Shown here one piece after another: positions 19,317-29,161 of a stretch of DNA of 64,000 nt. The notes beneath the pieces are model-generated. The model made no database searches, was not told where the DNA came from, and saw nothing but the letters and a program-made list of their open reading frames with translations. Made by a program: the position numbers and the translations under genes. Each line of letters begins with the position of its first letter. The stretch's first letter is position 1. The DNA is from JAVJSD01 sp040219575 (lineage in GTDB: Bacteria > Planctomycetota > Planctomycetia > Pirellulales > Pirellulaceae): contig JAVJSD010000058.1 of NCBI GenBank assembly GCA_040219575.1, positions 12,421-76,420 of the forward strand, given 5' to 3'.

Positions 19317-20183
19317 CTACTTCGACTTCGTTTCCAAGATCGGCGCCAGCAAGCGTCGCAGGTTGCCGCCGAGGATCTTGCGACGGTCGTCGTCGGTGAT
19401 TCGCGCGCCGAACACTTTGCCCAACTCCGTCCCCAGCGAACGCGAAGGGAAGTGGCTGCCGAAGACGATCCGCTCGGCCCCCAGTTCGCGGACGGCCATC
19501 TCCAGGAAACCGGCCGTGGGGTCGAAGCCCGACGTCTCCGCCAGGATGTTCGGCGAGGAGCGGATGGCGCGGACGCCCTGCTCCCACTCGCCGCCGGCGT
19601 GCGCGCACAGAAAGTTCACCTGGGGATGCCTTCTCGCCAACGCGGCCAGGTCGGACGGCGTCGATTCACCCGGATACTGGCGGCCGGCGGACTTGAACCA
19701 CGTGTGCTGCATGATGACGCCATTCAACTCCGCGATCCGCTCGACCAGCGGGTCGAAGTTGCGATGCGAACAGGTCAGCGCGCCGAGTCGACCGCCCGGG
19801 AAGTAGACGCCGACCATCGGCCCCTCGCCGAGCCAGCGATCGATCGCCGCCAGCGATCCCTCCACGTCGTTGGCGTTCAGACGAATCATGCCCAGCAGTC
19901 GCTCGGGCCAATGCGTCAGCGGCGCGGTGATCGACTCGCCGTGCGACCGAATCCGCTCTTCGGTCGCCGCGTCGGCGGTGCCCAGGCCGACATGCAGAAA
20001 CACGCAGAGGCGCCGTATCGAGGCCAGCTCGATCGCCGGCAGCGCCTGTTTCAATTCCTCGGCGAACCGCGTCCCGTCCGCATTCGTGGCGGCGGTGAAA
20101 TACGAATCCCATATCTCCATCCGCGCAAGCTGCTCTTGCGAGGGGAGTGCCAGCGGCGGTTGTGGGGGATTCGGCGGCGCCAT
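19317..20183 (-). CDS. Amidohydrolase family 2 (PF04909-like) metal hydrolase
   Basis: About 288 residues from ATG 20183; a TTG at 20207 with GGAAG five bases upstream is an alternative start. It is a TIM barrel with family signs such as GVIMQHTWFK, NFLCAHAGGEWE and RIVFGSHFPSRS. The usual DxHxH N-terminal motif is replaced (MEIWDSYFTAA), so metal binding may differ from the standard enzymes. Substrate unknown. Confidence 0.75.
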   Translation of the reverse strand: MAPPNPPQPPLALPSQEQLARMEIWDSYFTAATNADGTRFAEELKQALPAIELASIRRLCVFLHVGLGTADAATEERIRSHGESITAPLTHWPERLLGMIRLNANDVEGSLAAIDRWLGEGPMVGVYFPGGRLGALTCSHRNFDPLVERIAELNGVIMQHTWFKSAGRQYPGESTPSDLAALARRHPQVNFLCAHAGGEWEQGVRAIRSSPNILAETSGFDPTAGFLEMAVRELGAERIVFGSHFPSRSLGTELGKVFGARITDDDRRKILGGNLRRLLAPILETKSK

Positions 20184-20655
20184 GTCATTCGTGCGGAAAA
20201 AATCCAAATTCTCTTCCAGCGACGTTAAGTCCCTGGTGCGGCGGCGTCAACGCTTGGGCGTCGTTTGGCTTCCATTGGAGATGCGTGACGTCTGGGTAAG
20301 ATTTGACGGCTGCCCGATTGCGGACCATCTCGCCGAGCGATACGATCTTGAACCTGCGCGTGCGACCGAGGATCGCAGCCGGGCGTGATTGAGCGCCCCA
20401 ATACGACCCTCGCCTACCTTTTGCGGCCCGAAAGCCAACCGCCATCGGCGTCGCTCCCACCCACCGAGATTTGCATCGGAATGGAATCCACCGTCGCGGA
20501 ACTCTCCCCGAGTTCGGCCGCCGACGGTGCTCGGAGGTTGCCAACTTCCGCTCGTGGATCGAACCGCGCCTGGGGCTTGTTGCGCCTGGGCGGGGCGTCG
20601 CGCGCCGGCAATTTACGGAGAGTCCAATTCTTCTGCACTGAAACGGAGTAGCATC
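20184..20655. other. Intergenic, no gene recognised
   Basis: 472 bp between the divergent amidohydrolase and secreted-protein genes. Short open frames are present on both strands but none has a family resemblance. It should hold both promoters; no motif could be assigned with confidence. Confidence 0.5.
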
Positions 20656-21705
20656 ATGCGAGAGAAGATTTGTTGGTCGATGTTGGTCGCCCTGGCCGCC
20701 GTGTTCCTGCTGGCGGAGACCTCGGAGGCGCAATTGTTTCGCCGAGGGCGCCGCTACAACAATTACAACTACAGCGGCGGCGGCAATATGGTTTCCTCCA
20801 CGCCGCTGGCGAACCTCGCCAAGCCGTTGATGGGATTCCTGCACAACCGCACGCGCCGCAACCGCAGCGAGTACGACTACAACTGGGCCGCCCGCCGCGA
20901 TTGGCATCGCGATCAGGCCGAGCCGGTGCTGTTCGCCGACAAGGTTCGTGTGAACGTGATGCTCAAGCCCACGACCGCCTCGTCGCAGGAGAAACTGCTG
21001 GTTCGGGCCAGCTGGGTCTACCTGCACAAGTCGCGGACCTGGCACACCGACTGGATGCCGGTCGAGCGCGTCGGCGATAAGGCGTACTACGATCTCGCCG
21101 GTCTGGAAGAGGGACGCGTGGTGAAGATTATCTCCGACATCTACATCGCGACGGACAAGGAGCCGAGCGAATCGGCGCTGAAGAACGCCTCGTACGTCAA
21201 AACGGAGACCGGCAATTACAAGTACGTCGGCCGCATGCACGTGCCGTACTACGGCGTGACCTCGTCGGAAAACAACGAAGAGCTGAAGCGCCGCGCTCAG
21301 ATCGTCTCCTTCGGATTCTCGCAGTGGTACGCCGATGAGGCCTACGGCGGACGCCGCTGCAGCTACGACTGCTACAGCTTCTTCCGTTCGTGCACCAGCG
21401 GCGAACTGTCCGGTTTCGAACTCAAGCCGGTTTCGCGACAGCACATCCCCACGCTGAGCAAGCGCGGCAAGCGGATCCACGGCGATTTCCTCACCAAGCC
21501 CGGCCACTACGGCATGGCCCTCTGCTACGACGAGGACACCAAGAACCTGATCACGCTCGAGGGCAACTACGCGCTCAACGGGCCATATCGCATCAACATC
21601 GATCCCTACCGCCACGGCCTGAACACCTGGAGTTCGATCCAGACGATCTCGGCCAAGAAGCCCAAGCCGGCTCCGCAGCCGGAGAAGAAAGACATGGGCG
21701 TCTAA
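20656..21705 (+). CDS. Secreted protein of unknown function
   Basis: 349 residues from ATG 20656 (GGAG upstream); signal peptide with cleavage near SEAQ. The mature protein starts with an Arg/Tyr/Asn-rich stretch (RRGRRYNNYNYSGGG), has a beta-rich middle, a small Cys cluster (RRCSYDCYSFFRSC) and a hydrophilic Lys-rich tail. No catalytic motif is recognised. Followed by a strong terminator. Confidence 0.7.
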   Translation: MREKICWSMLVALAAVFLLAETSEAQLFRRGRRYNNYNYSGGGNMVSSTPLANLAKPLMGFLHNRTRRNRSEYDYNWAARRDWHRDQAEPVLFADKVRVNVMLKPTTASSQEKLLVRASWVYLHKSRTWHTDWMPVERVGDKAYYDLAGLEEGRVVKIISDIYIATDKEPSESALKNASYVKTETGNYKYVGRMHVPYYGVTSSENNEELKRRAQIVSFGFSQWYADEAYGGRRCSYDCYSFFRSCTSGELSGFELKPVSRQHIPTLSKRGKRIHGDFLTKPGHYGMALCYDEDTKNLITLEGNYALNGPYRINIDPYRHGLNTWSSIQTISAKKPKPAPQPEKKDMGV

Positions 21706-21760
21706 GGCCGCCAGCCGATTCGTTGATCGCGTCGATCAAGGTCGGCCGTCAAAACATCCT

Positions 21761-21800
21761 CGAGGCCGAGAACGTGCGAGCGTTCTCGGCCTCGCTTTTT
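21761..21800 (+). terminator. Rho-independent terminator
   Basis: Perfect 14-bp stem (CGAGGCCGAGAACG with its complement), 6-base loop and CTTTTT tail, 56 bp after the secreted-protein stop. Confidence 0.9.
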
Positions 21801-21880
21801 CGCGAGTGGCGGAGCCCGACGTTTCCCCCGTAGCGGAACTCGCCAGAGTTCCGACGTTTCACCGGTTCTTCAGCCGAATC

Positions 21881-22756
21881 CTAATCAAGCGGGCGCTGTC
21901 CCCAGGGGATGGGCATGGTGGGCGGCGTGCGATGGCGGTCGCGACGTTGGTCCTTGGGGCGGTCCTTGAACCAGGTCACGAACTGCACCAGTTGCTTGAC
22001 CGCTTCCTCGTACGCCAGGCGGCCCTTCTCGGCGGTGGCCAGTTCCGCTTCGCCGAGGACGCCCGTCTCGCTATAGCTGCTGGTCCAGGAGACGACCGTC
22101 GCCGGACCCTGGCCGTACAGATCGACGTACATGAAGGGACTCTCTTCCTCGTTGAAGCTGATCACGCCGCTCTTGATCTTGTCGTGGCGGACGTTGTCGC
22201 CGTCGAGGTACAGATACATCGACGTCTCGAGCTCGCCGGCGTGCGCGCAGCCGCCGGGAAACTTGCTCTGCCGCCAGCCTGGCAGGAAGTCCTTGTCGAC
22301 CGTCAGCAGTTGCCACCAGGCGGCCAGCACGCACTCGGCGTCGGTTTCGAGATTGGTCCGCCGCGCCACCAGGTCGAGGTTCGGCATGTTCGAGCCGTGG
22401 CCGTTGAGCAGGACGATCTTCTTGAACCCGTGGTAGGCCAGCGACTTGGTGATGTCGAGCACGTGGGCCATGAAGTGCTCGTAGTGGTTGTTGATCGTGC
22501 CGGGAAAATCCATCACGTGGCCGGTGTAGCCGTAGGCCACGATCGGCAGCACTTTCATCTTGTCGGGAATCTGTTGGCCGGCGCCCCGGGCGATTCCCGT
22601 GGGACAAACCAGATCGACGTCCAGCGGCAGATGGTGCCCGTGCTGTTCCACGGCGCCGCAAGGGACGATGCAGACCTGCCCCTGTTCAACGGCGTCGTTG
22701 ATTTCCGGCCAGGTCAGTTTCTCGTAGCGATACTCGGTGCGTGCGCGGTTGGGCAT
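21881..22756 (-). CDS. Creatininase-family amidohydrolase
   Basis: 291 residues. Metal-binding motifs of the creatininase fold are clear: GAVEQHGHHLPLDVD, NGHGSN and HAGELETS. Family members hydrolyse cyclic amides or act in cofactor pathways (for example MftE, FAPy hydrolase). The substrate cannot be read from sequence. Stands alone on the minus strand. Confidence 0.88.
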   Translation of the reverse strand: MPNRARTEYRYEKLTWPEINDAVEQGQVCIVPCGAVEQHGHHLPLDVDLVCPTGIARGAGQQIPDKMKVLPIVAYGYTGHVMDFPGTINNHYEHFMAHVLDITKSLAYHGFKKIVLLNGHGSNMPNLDLVARRTNLETDAECVLAAWWQLLTVDKDFLPGWRQSKFPGGCAHAGELETSMYLYLDGDNVRHDKIKSGVISFNEEESPFMYVDLYGQGPATVVSWTSSYSETGVLGEAELATAEKGRLAYEEAVKQLVQFVTWFKDRPKDQRRDRHRTPPTMPIPWGQRPLD

Positions 22757-22923
22757 GAGAGTCCTCGTGTGCGGGGCCAGATGAATCGAAACACATTAGA
22801 ACGTGTTTCGAATGGCCACGCAGCCGGTACGGCGGGATCGTTTGAAGTATGCCTCGCCGAACGGTCGCAATGTCTCGCCGTTGGTCGAATTCGACGGACG
22901 ATCATGTACAAAGGGACGGACGA

Positions 22924-24234
22924 CTACAGAAAGATCGACGTGATCGCCTGGACCTCGGCGTCGAACAGCCGGCCGTTGAGCGGGGCGACGCCGCTGACGC
23001 CGAGCGTCATGTTGCCGAACAGCATGAAACGCAGGCCGCCGGTGATGTTCAGGTTGTCGATGCGGGCGCCCGGTCCGCCGAAGACGAACACATCGCTTCC
23101 CGCCGCGCCGGCGGCGAAGTGCGAGGCTCCCGACGTCGCGCTATGCAACTCCACCTGGCCGGCGACTCCCGAGAGGATCGGCGCTTCGGGATTCTCCCAC
23201 AACCAGACGCCGCACGTCAGGTCGACGAACAGCAGGTTGGGGTCGACCACATCCATCAGCGGTCCCGAGAATCCAGCCGTCGCGTTGTGCGCCATGACGC
23301 GATTGCTGCCCGCCACCATGTCGTACTGGATGCCGCCTTGCATGAAGAAGTCTTGAAACAGGCCGTCGCCGGGGGCCCAGATGAACGATGCGTAGGGCGC
23401 CAATTGCCAGGCCCGGTTCTGGATCTCGAACGCGGTGTCGAACGCGCGGCCGTTGGCGTTGCTGCCGGTGGGCGCGTTCACGCCGAGTCCTCCCGAAAAG
23501 GCGAAGGCGCCGTCCTCGTACAACAGCCCCTTGAAGACGACTCCGGCGTTGCCCACGTTGCCGCCCGAAACATGGTTGTTGGGGAAAGCCATGTCGGCGG
23601 AGTAAATCGTCGGCGTTCCCAAGAACGGCATCACGACTTGCAGCGATACGTCGCCGTCGAGGAAGGTCCGCTCCCAACTGAACGTGTAACTGTCGACCGG
23701 GAATTGGTTGACGTTCGGCGCCCCGAACGGCGGCGTGGAGCTCAACGCGTTGTGGTAGTGGCGATAGACGAAATCGATGCGGTTGTCGGGCCAGGCGTTG
23801 TTGTTCTCCAGCACTTTCAGCCGTTGGCCGACGCCCGCCGAAGCGATGTCGGTGGCGAACATGCCGTTGTAGAGCTGGTTGTAGATCGCCATGTAGCCGT
23901 TCATCGGGTCGAAGTCGCCGAACATTTTGGGAATGCTCGCCAACCGCGTGACCGGCCGACGCGACAACGATGCACTGCGCCAAGTGCTGGAAGTCGCCCC
24001 GCGACGAATCGGGGGCCGCGGAGGGTTGGTCGTCGGCAGGGGAGACGCCGTGTCGTCATCGTCGTCCGCCGCGGCGGGCGGCGTCATGGGCGTCGTCGGC
24101 GGCGGCTGAAACAGCGAGGCGCTTTCAAACGACGCAAAGCTCTCCGGCGGTTCCGCCGAGAGGGCGAGCCCGACGGGCGTACCCGCAATTAGACAACCGC
24201 ACAGCACGACGCCCCAACGCAAAGTCTGGCCCAT
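22924..24234 (-). CDS. Exported protein, probable outer-membrane beta-barrel
   Basis: 436 residues from ATG 24234; the frame is open to 24327 but the signal peptide begins at 24234 (MGQTLRWGVVLCGCLIAG). After a Pro/Asp-rich linker come alternating amphipathic strands with many aromatic residues and Gly/Asn turns (for example FDFVYRHYHN-type and FSGGLGVNAPTG), ending in an aromatic/hydrophobic C-terminus (AITSIFL). This pattern fits a barrel, not a soluble enzyme. Family unnamed. Confidence 0.55.
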   Translation of the reverse strand: MGQTLRWGVVLCGCLIAGTPVGLALSAEPPESFASFESASLFQPPPTTPMTPPAAADDDDDTASPLPTTNPPRPPIRRGATSSTWRSASLSRRPVTRLASIPKMFGDFDPMNGYMAIYNQLYNGMFATDIASAGVGQRLKVLENNNAWPDNRIDFVYRHYHNALSSTPPFGAPNVNQFPVDSYTFSWERTFLDGDVSLQVVMPFLGTPTIYSADMAFPNNHVSGGNVGNAGVVFKGLLYEDGAFAFSGGLGVNAPTGSNANGRAFDTAFEIQNRAWQLAPYASFIWAPGDGLFQDFFMQGGIQYDMVAGSNRVMAHNATAGFSGPLMDVVDPNLLFVDLTCGVWLWENPEAPILSGVAGQVELHSATSGASHFAAGAAGSDVFVFGGPGARIDNLNITGGLRFMLFGNMTLGVSGVAPLNGRLFDAEVQAITSIFL

Positions 24235-24864
<630 letters not shown>

Positions 24865-24891
24865 CTGATTGTAGATGACAAGGGACACCAC

Positions 24892-24932
24892 GGCCCAGGA
24901 AAGCCCTCTCTTCCGGTTTTCCTGGGCCTCTT
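24892..24932 (+). terminator. Terminator after tRNA-Leu
   Basis: Perfect 11-bp stem GGCCCAGGAAA with its complement, 15-base loop, then TCTTGTATTT. Lies on the element side of attL. Confidence 0.75.
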
Positions 24933-25420
24933 GTATTTCGTGGCGGCATTGAGACCTTCTTGGTTTTCGTGGTCACGAAAGGACACAGGAGGACCTTCTG
25001 GGACGCGCCACGTTGCAACGGGCGTTACAACAGGGGGGCGGTCTCGCGAAGGCGCTCTCGGCCTAGGCGACCACCGCTACCACCGGAACCACCGGTTTGC
25101 CGAAGGGTAGAGAGGGGGCGGGGGAGTTTTTCCTTTGGCTTTCCTCGCACGTTCGGCGCCTTCCAGGCCTCGGGGACCCCCGCGACGCTCTGCGCAACGG
25201 CGCGGCAAAGGAAACGGCTTCGCTGGGCCGCACAAACAAGCAAGTCCAGCGGGCGCCGCCCAAGAGGGTTGGCCGCAGGCCAGCCCTGCTCGCGTTTCAC
25301 GCGAGCGCCTACTCCGTCGCGGGCGCCGCGGCACGACAGCACCAAAAAGGGAACCTTGGACGCGGGTCGCTTTCACCTGTTAGATTGAATCAGTCAACTC
25401 TCAACGAGGAGGCACTGAGC
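24933..25420. other. GC-rich element end, no gene recognised
   Basis: About 490 bp between the tRNA terminator and the first cargo gene. Open frames exist on both strands through compositional bias only. Contains the 21-bp arm repeat. Confidence 0.5.
25014..25034 (+). repeat. 21-bp direct repeat, left arm
   Basis: Identical to 61199-61219 and in the same orientation; 148 bp inside attL. Candidate integrase arm-type site (inference). Confidence 0.7.
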
Positions 25421-26227
25421 ATGGAAATTCCCGACTTCAAGCTACCAGACCTTGAGCAAATCCTCGCCAGCGCGGTTCACTTCCTGATCGAGTCAGCAAA
25501 GTTTGACGCGGCGAGCCTTCTGCTTTCATGCGAACTCTCGGATTGGAGCTGGCGGCAGTTGAAGCAGGGCAAGGGAGTCACATTAACGTTACGTGGCCCG
25601 CATCCAGTCCTCGACGTGTTTGCTGAAGCTCGAAGCTACGAAGAGTTTCCGCCAGACCTCAATCCTGCGGATGCCGGAGTCAGCTTCGATACTCAGAAGG
25701 TGACCATCGCAAGAAGCATAGAGACCGCGATTGCTTCCGTCCTACCAGCCGATGTTCGCAGAGCCACAATCGAGTGTCGAGCGAGATTGGTCACCCTCGA
25801 TCCAAATTGGAAAGAAGAGCTGATTGCGATTTCGCGTGGTAAGGCCGTCCACAATCAGGCCGTCTCAGCCGGTCGCGTCGTGACCTGGAATAACCATCGC
25901 TTCCGCTCTCACGCGGAGACCCGAGTTGCTCGTGCATTTGAGGAGGCGAAAGTTCTCTTTCTACCCAACTGCAAGGCACGTCTTGGCTTTTCTGAGCGAG
26001 AAAACCGCGAACCCGATTTCCTCGTCTGTCAGATGGGTAAGTGGGGGATTCTAGAGGTCGATGGCGAACCGTTTCACCCACCTACCCGCACGGTTGAGGA
26101 TCACGAGCGGGATCGGCTCTTTAGGGCACATGGCATCAAGGTTGTCGAGCACTTCGATGCTGCAGAGTGTTTCGAGAATGCGGAACGTGTCGTGAAGCAG
26201 TTTCTCCACATCCTCGCCGCTTCTTGA
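25421..26227 (+). CDS. PD-(D/E)XK nuclease-like protein (putative)
   Basis: 268 residues from ATG 25421, preceded by AACGAGGAGG. The C-terminal part shows EPDFLVCQMGKWGILEVDGE, a pattern close to the PD...ExD core of PD-(D/E)XK nucleases, followed by a His/Asp-containing helix (TVEDHERDRLFRAHGIKVV) as in DUF559-like enzymes. The N-terminal 130 residues are unassigned. Codon use is less GC-rich than the chromosome. First cargo gene of the element. Confidence 0.5.
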   Translation: MEIPDFKLPDLEQILASAVHFLIESAKFDAASLLLSCELSDWSWRQLKQGKGVTLTLRGPHPVLDVFAEARSYEEFPPDLNPADAGVSFDTQKVTIARSIETAIASVLPADVRRATIECRARLVTLDPNWKEELIAISRGKAVHNQAVSAGRVVTWNNHRFRSHAETRVARAFEEAKVLFLPNCKARLGFSERENREPDFLVCQMGKWGILEVDGEPFHPPTRTVEDHERDRLFRAHGIKVVEHFDAAECFENAERVVKQFLHILAAS

Positions 26228-26462
26228 ACTCTGCAATGCTCTGGTAGCTCTGAGGGCTCCGGTATGCTCGGACACGACGGAGGGTACCGTCTGAGCAGGC
26301 TGATGCACCCGGGCCGCGACACGGCGACGCCGAAAAGGGCGGCTCCCCGGGCAAACCTACCGGTAGGGAACCAGCCACACCTGTTTAGAGCGGCAGTGTT
26401 GGCGTGGAAGAACTGACCGGAAGACCACCGAATGTATTTGATAGAACAGACAAAAGTCAAAG

Positions 26463-26503
26463 CGGCCTGCAGGGCGTAACTCCGGTCCACGTCCTGCAGG
26501 CCG
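26463..26503 (+). promoter_or_regulatory. Inverted repeat upstream of the Rep-like gene
   Basis: Perfect 11-bp arms (CGGCCTGCAGG and complement) with a 19-base loop, 30 bp before ATG 26534. No T tract follows. Candidate operator or leader hairpin. The rest of 26228-26533 shows nothing else. Confidence 0.6.
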
Positions 26504-26533
26504 TCGCTCTATCCCGACAGAAAGGATAGAGCC

Positions 26534-27742
26534 ATGGAAATCGCCGACCACAAACGGAAGTTGGCAAAGCGTCTCCGCAACGCCAAACAGGCCATCGAAC
26601 GCTCACCAGAGATTCCCCGCGAGCTAAAAGCGTTTCTCCTGGCCTTCCTCGGTCACACCTCCGCTGCTTGCGACTACAAGGCTCTCTGGCCTTCGCAGAC
26701 CACGCTCGGACGGGAACTCGGCTACGCCGTGAATACGCGGAACGACACCTGCAGCACGATCGGCAGGCACGTCGCACTGCTGCGGAAGATCGGAGCTGTC
26801 GAAGTTCGTCCCATGGGCAATGCCAAGGCCGAGTCCTACTTCTTTATGCGGTACGAATACCGCCTCAAGACGAGCCGCAGCAAACGGCGTGACCAGCACC
26901 GGCTCAACTATTACTTCATCAACTACGGGCACCCGATCTGGCAGGGGAAGATCGACGCGACCATGCTCGCTGACCACAAAAAGCGAAACAGGGGCGAGAT
27001 CAAGAGGAACACCACCAGCGAACCTCGCGACCAACTCGGACGTTTCGTATCCAAATCCCAAAGCGGGTGGATGGATACCAAGGAAACTTTGGGGGGTGCG
27101 ACTGAGGCAAAAGGCCGTCGGACCACCGCACGAGTGCAGTGGTCGAACCACCGCACCGGTGCGGTGAAAGTTTTAGAAGAAAGAGCAACCGAGCCGGGAG
27201 CCTCTCTTGCTCTTTCTTCTCCAGGCCCACCCCCCACCCTTCCTGCGTTCGGCTCGTCCTGCTCGCCTTGCTCGGACACAGAACAAAGTCGTCGAGTGGA
27301 TCACTCTCCCGACCACTCCGGGGCCGTCGCTCAGCCGCAACAGCCCTGCCTGAGTGATCTCACTCGACAGGGTCTTGAAGGTGTTTGCAACGAACGATTC
27401 CCTGGAAACGTCCTGGACGACGGAGAGTACGAATTCCTGGAAGCCAAAGGGGAGGAGATTCTTGATGGACTCGCCGAGGGCGAGTCCAGGGGGGCCGCTT
27501 CGCGGCCACCCCTTAACGGGATCACGGATCCCGAGCAGGAAGATGGTGACCTGAAGGAGTCAGAGGATGCTCCGCCCTGGCTCCGCTGCCAGAGATCCGC
27601 ATTGCACGACCTGGTTCTGGCGACAGGATCGCCGAATCTCTCGCCAGCCTTGCTCGACGAAGAAGGGTCTCCGAGGCACGGAAAGGCATCTTCCTGGCAC
27701 TCAAAGGTGTCTGGACGGCCCGACAGCCGCTTCGACCTCTGA
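26534..27742 (+). CDS. Winged-helix protein, possible replication initiator
   Basis: 402 residues with an AAAGGA ribosome-binding site. Residues about 45-105 (WPSQTTLGRELGYAVNTRND, then IGRHVALLRKIGAVEVRP) fit the winged-helix domain of plasmid/phage replication initiators. A Lys/Arg-rich middle follows. From about residue 170 the protein is low in complexity (Ser/Pro/Gly) and two palindromes (27121-27166) lie inside the coding sequence. The 3' end overlaps one copy of a diverged repeat (27644-27780). Initiator function is an inference from the fold and the palindromes. Confidence 0.5.
   Translation: MEIADHKRKLAKRLRNAKQAIERSPEIPRELKAFLLAFLGHTSAACDYKALWPSQTTLGRELGYAVNTRNDTCSTIGRHVALLRKIGAVEVRPMGNAKAESYFFMRYEYRLKTSRSKRRDQHRLNYYFINYGHPIWQGKIDATMLADHKKRNRGEIKRNTTSEPRDQLGRFVSKSQSGWMDTKETLGGATEAKGRRTTARVQWSNHRTGAVKVLEERATEPGASLALSSPGPPPTLPAFGSSCSPCSDTEQSRRVDHSPDHSGAVAQPQQPCLSDLTRQGLEGVCNERFPGNVLDDGEYEFLEAKGEEILDGLAEGESRGAASRPPLNGITDPEQEDGDLKESEDAPPWLRCQRSALHDLVLATGSPNLSPALLDEEGSPRHGKASSWHSKVSGRPDSRFDL
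27121..27166 (+). repeat. Two adjacent palindromes inside the Rep-like gene
   Basis: 27121-27144 is a near-perfect 24-bp palindrome (GACCACCGCA ... GTGGTC) and 27149-27166 a perfect 18-bp one, CACCGCACCGGTGCGGTG. The two share half-sites (CACCGCA). Candidate initiator-binding or origin sites. Confidence 0.6.
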
Positions 27743-27780
27743 GTTCAACGGAAGGCAAAGGAAAGCCTCTCCCTGGCATG
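27644..27780 (+). repeat. Diverged ~137-bp direct repeat, copy 1
   Basis: Matches 28852-28990 in the same orientation. Best conserved are the first ~30 bp (CCAGCCTTGCTCGACGAAGA) and a tail with GGCAAAGGAAAG. The stretch 27781-28162 that follows has no recognised gene. Confidence 0.7.
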
Positions 27781-28162
27781 TGCCGTCTGGCGAAGGCTTG
27801 CACCACGGCTTAACTCTGTCAGGCGGAGACCGATAACATGGAGTTTCCACAGAGGAAATCCGCCTCCCGACGTCTCGACTGTGCCAAGGCCTTCGAATGG
27901 ATTCCCTGTGCGACGCTCTGCTTCGCAGGCTCGAACCGTTCTCCTGTAGTAGCTCGTAGAAGCCGGGACAGCGGAAGAAGGCAATCACAGCGGCTGTCAA
28001 ATTCTTTGGGAAAAACCATGTCCGTGCCGCGCCTGAGTCTCGCTTTGCTACGTAGGCGAGGCACACGAGTCAGGAATGGAACTGACGCCTGGCCACTCCC
28101 GGGGGAATCGCAATCGTCGCCACAAACTGATCAATCGCGTTCCAAATCTGGAGAATGAAGCC

Positions 28163-28588
28163 ATGAAGTCCCCCCGAAACCTGATGTTCGCCGCCGTGCC
28201 GTTTCTCGCAGTCCTGGCTTTCGTGTCCGTCGCTGACGCCGCATGGCAATACCGCGGGCGTGTTGCCGGTGTCGACACCTACCGCGACACGATTACCGGC
28301 AAGACGTGGACGGTTACCATCGGCAAAGTTCCGTCCAGTGACGCTGGGCGTCGGAGGGCGGCTGGATATCTCAACAACTTGGGTTTTCGATTTCCTACCT
28401 TTGGTGAACTTCAAGATATGTACAACCGCAACGGTGGCGGAACCGCTCTTGGAATCAACACCGGTCTTTTCGACTATTACGAGACCGCGGATCCGCGAAT
28501 CCTAGGGAACGCCCACGGCAACGGTTTTCAGACGCCGCTACGGAAACAGGGAATCGGCAGCAACTACGTCATCGGAGTTAAGCGGTAA
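28163..28588 (+). CDS. Small secreted protein, possibly Lcl/DUF1566-like
   Basis: 141 residues from ATG 28163 (GGAG upstream); signal peptide with cleavage near ADAAW. The mature part has WQYRGRVAGVDTYRDTITGKTW and LGFRFPTFGELQDMYN, the latter resembling the RLPTxxEL motif of Lcl/DUF1566 C-lectin-like domains. It is flanked by two copies of a diverged repeat and followed by a terminator, like an inserted cassette. Function unknown. Confidence 0.65.
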   Translation: MKSPRNLMFAAVPFLAVLAFVSVADAAWQYRGRVAGVDTYRDTITGKTWTVTIGKVPSSDAGRRRAAGYLNNLGFRFPTFGELQDMYNRNGGGTALGINTGLFDYYETADPRILGNAHGNGFQTPLRKQGIGSNYVIGVKR

Positions 28589-28608
28589 CGCAAACAAAGC
28601 TGCTTCGC

Positions 28609-28641
28609 AAACTGCCCGGTCTGCAACAGGCCGGGCAGTTT
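28609..28641 (+). terminator. Terminator-like hairpin after the small secreted gene
   Basis: Perfect 11-bp stem AAACTGCCCGG with its complement, 11-base loop. Only three T residues at the 3' side of the stem. Confidence 0.75.
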
Positions 28642-28851
28642 CATGCGCTGCAGAGCAGTGCAAAGGCAGGGAGCGTTGCTCCAAAAGGACGATATGGGGG
28701 ATATCTTGAACTGGTTGGCCGCGTGTCCTCGGGACCGGCCCAAACCTCTTCTCGCGAGTGCGGGACTTCACTCCAGTTGAAAACTCATTCGCCGACGGCA
28801 GGGATTCAACTTGCAGGACCGAGGCTGCTTGGCAAATCGCGTAGCCTTTGG

Positions 28852-28990
28852 CCAGCCTTGCTCGACGAAGACGGGTCTCCGAGCCACGAAAAGACGTCTC
28901 TCTGCCCCTCCGCGCCACCTGGACGCCCAGCACCCGCCCACATCTTGAGTGCAAGGGAAGCTAAAGGAAAGGCTTCCGCTGGCAAGCTAT
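28852..28990 (+). repeat. Diverged ~137-bp direct repeat, copy 2
   Basis: Second copy of 27644-27780, 21 bp after a region without genes (28642-28851). The remaining bases to 29161 show no gene. Confidence 0.7.
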
Positions 28991-29161
28991 TCTGGCAATG
29001 GTCCGAGTACAAAGCGAAACAAAAGAAACCACAAACAGAAAACACCCCAGCGTCCGACGCGGCAACAGGACTGCGGAGAAGCTGTTCCGCCGACAGTACT
29101 TTACCGCTGGCGATCCTCTGAAACACCTCGGCACAACAGAACCATCAAGCCGAGGGACGCC

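Noticed and set aside
22849..24192. Plus-strand 447-residue frame opposite the putative outer-membrane gene
   Set aside because: Arg/His/Val-rich shadow without a signal or motif; the minus frame has a signal peptide and coherent beta structure.
27745..28064. Short minus-strand frames between the repeats
   Set aside because: They arise from the diverged repeat and have neither ribosome-binding sites nor homologous look.
27644..28990. Integron attC sites flanking the small secreted gene
   Set aside because: The repeats do not show the RYYYAAC/GTTRRRY ends and no integron integrase is present.
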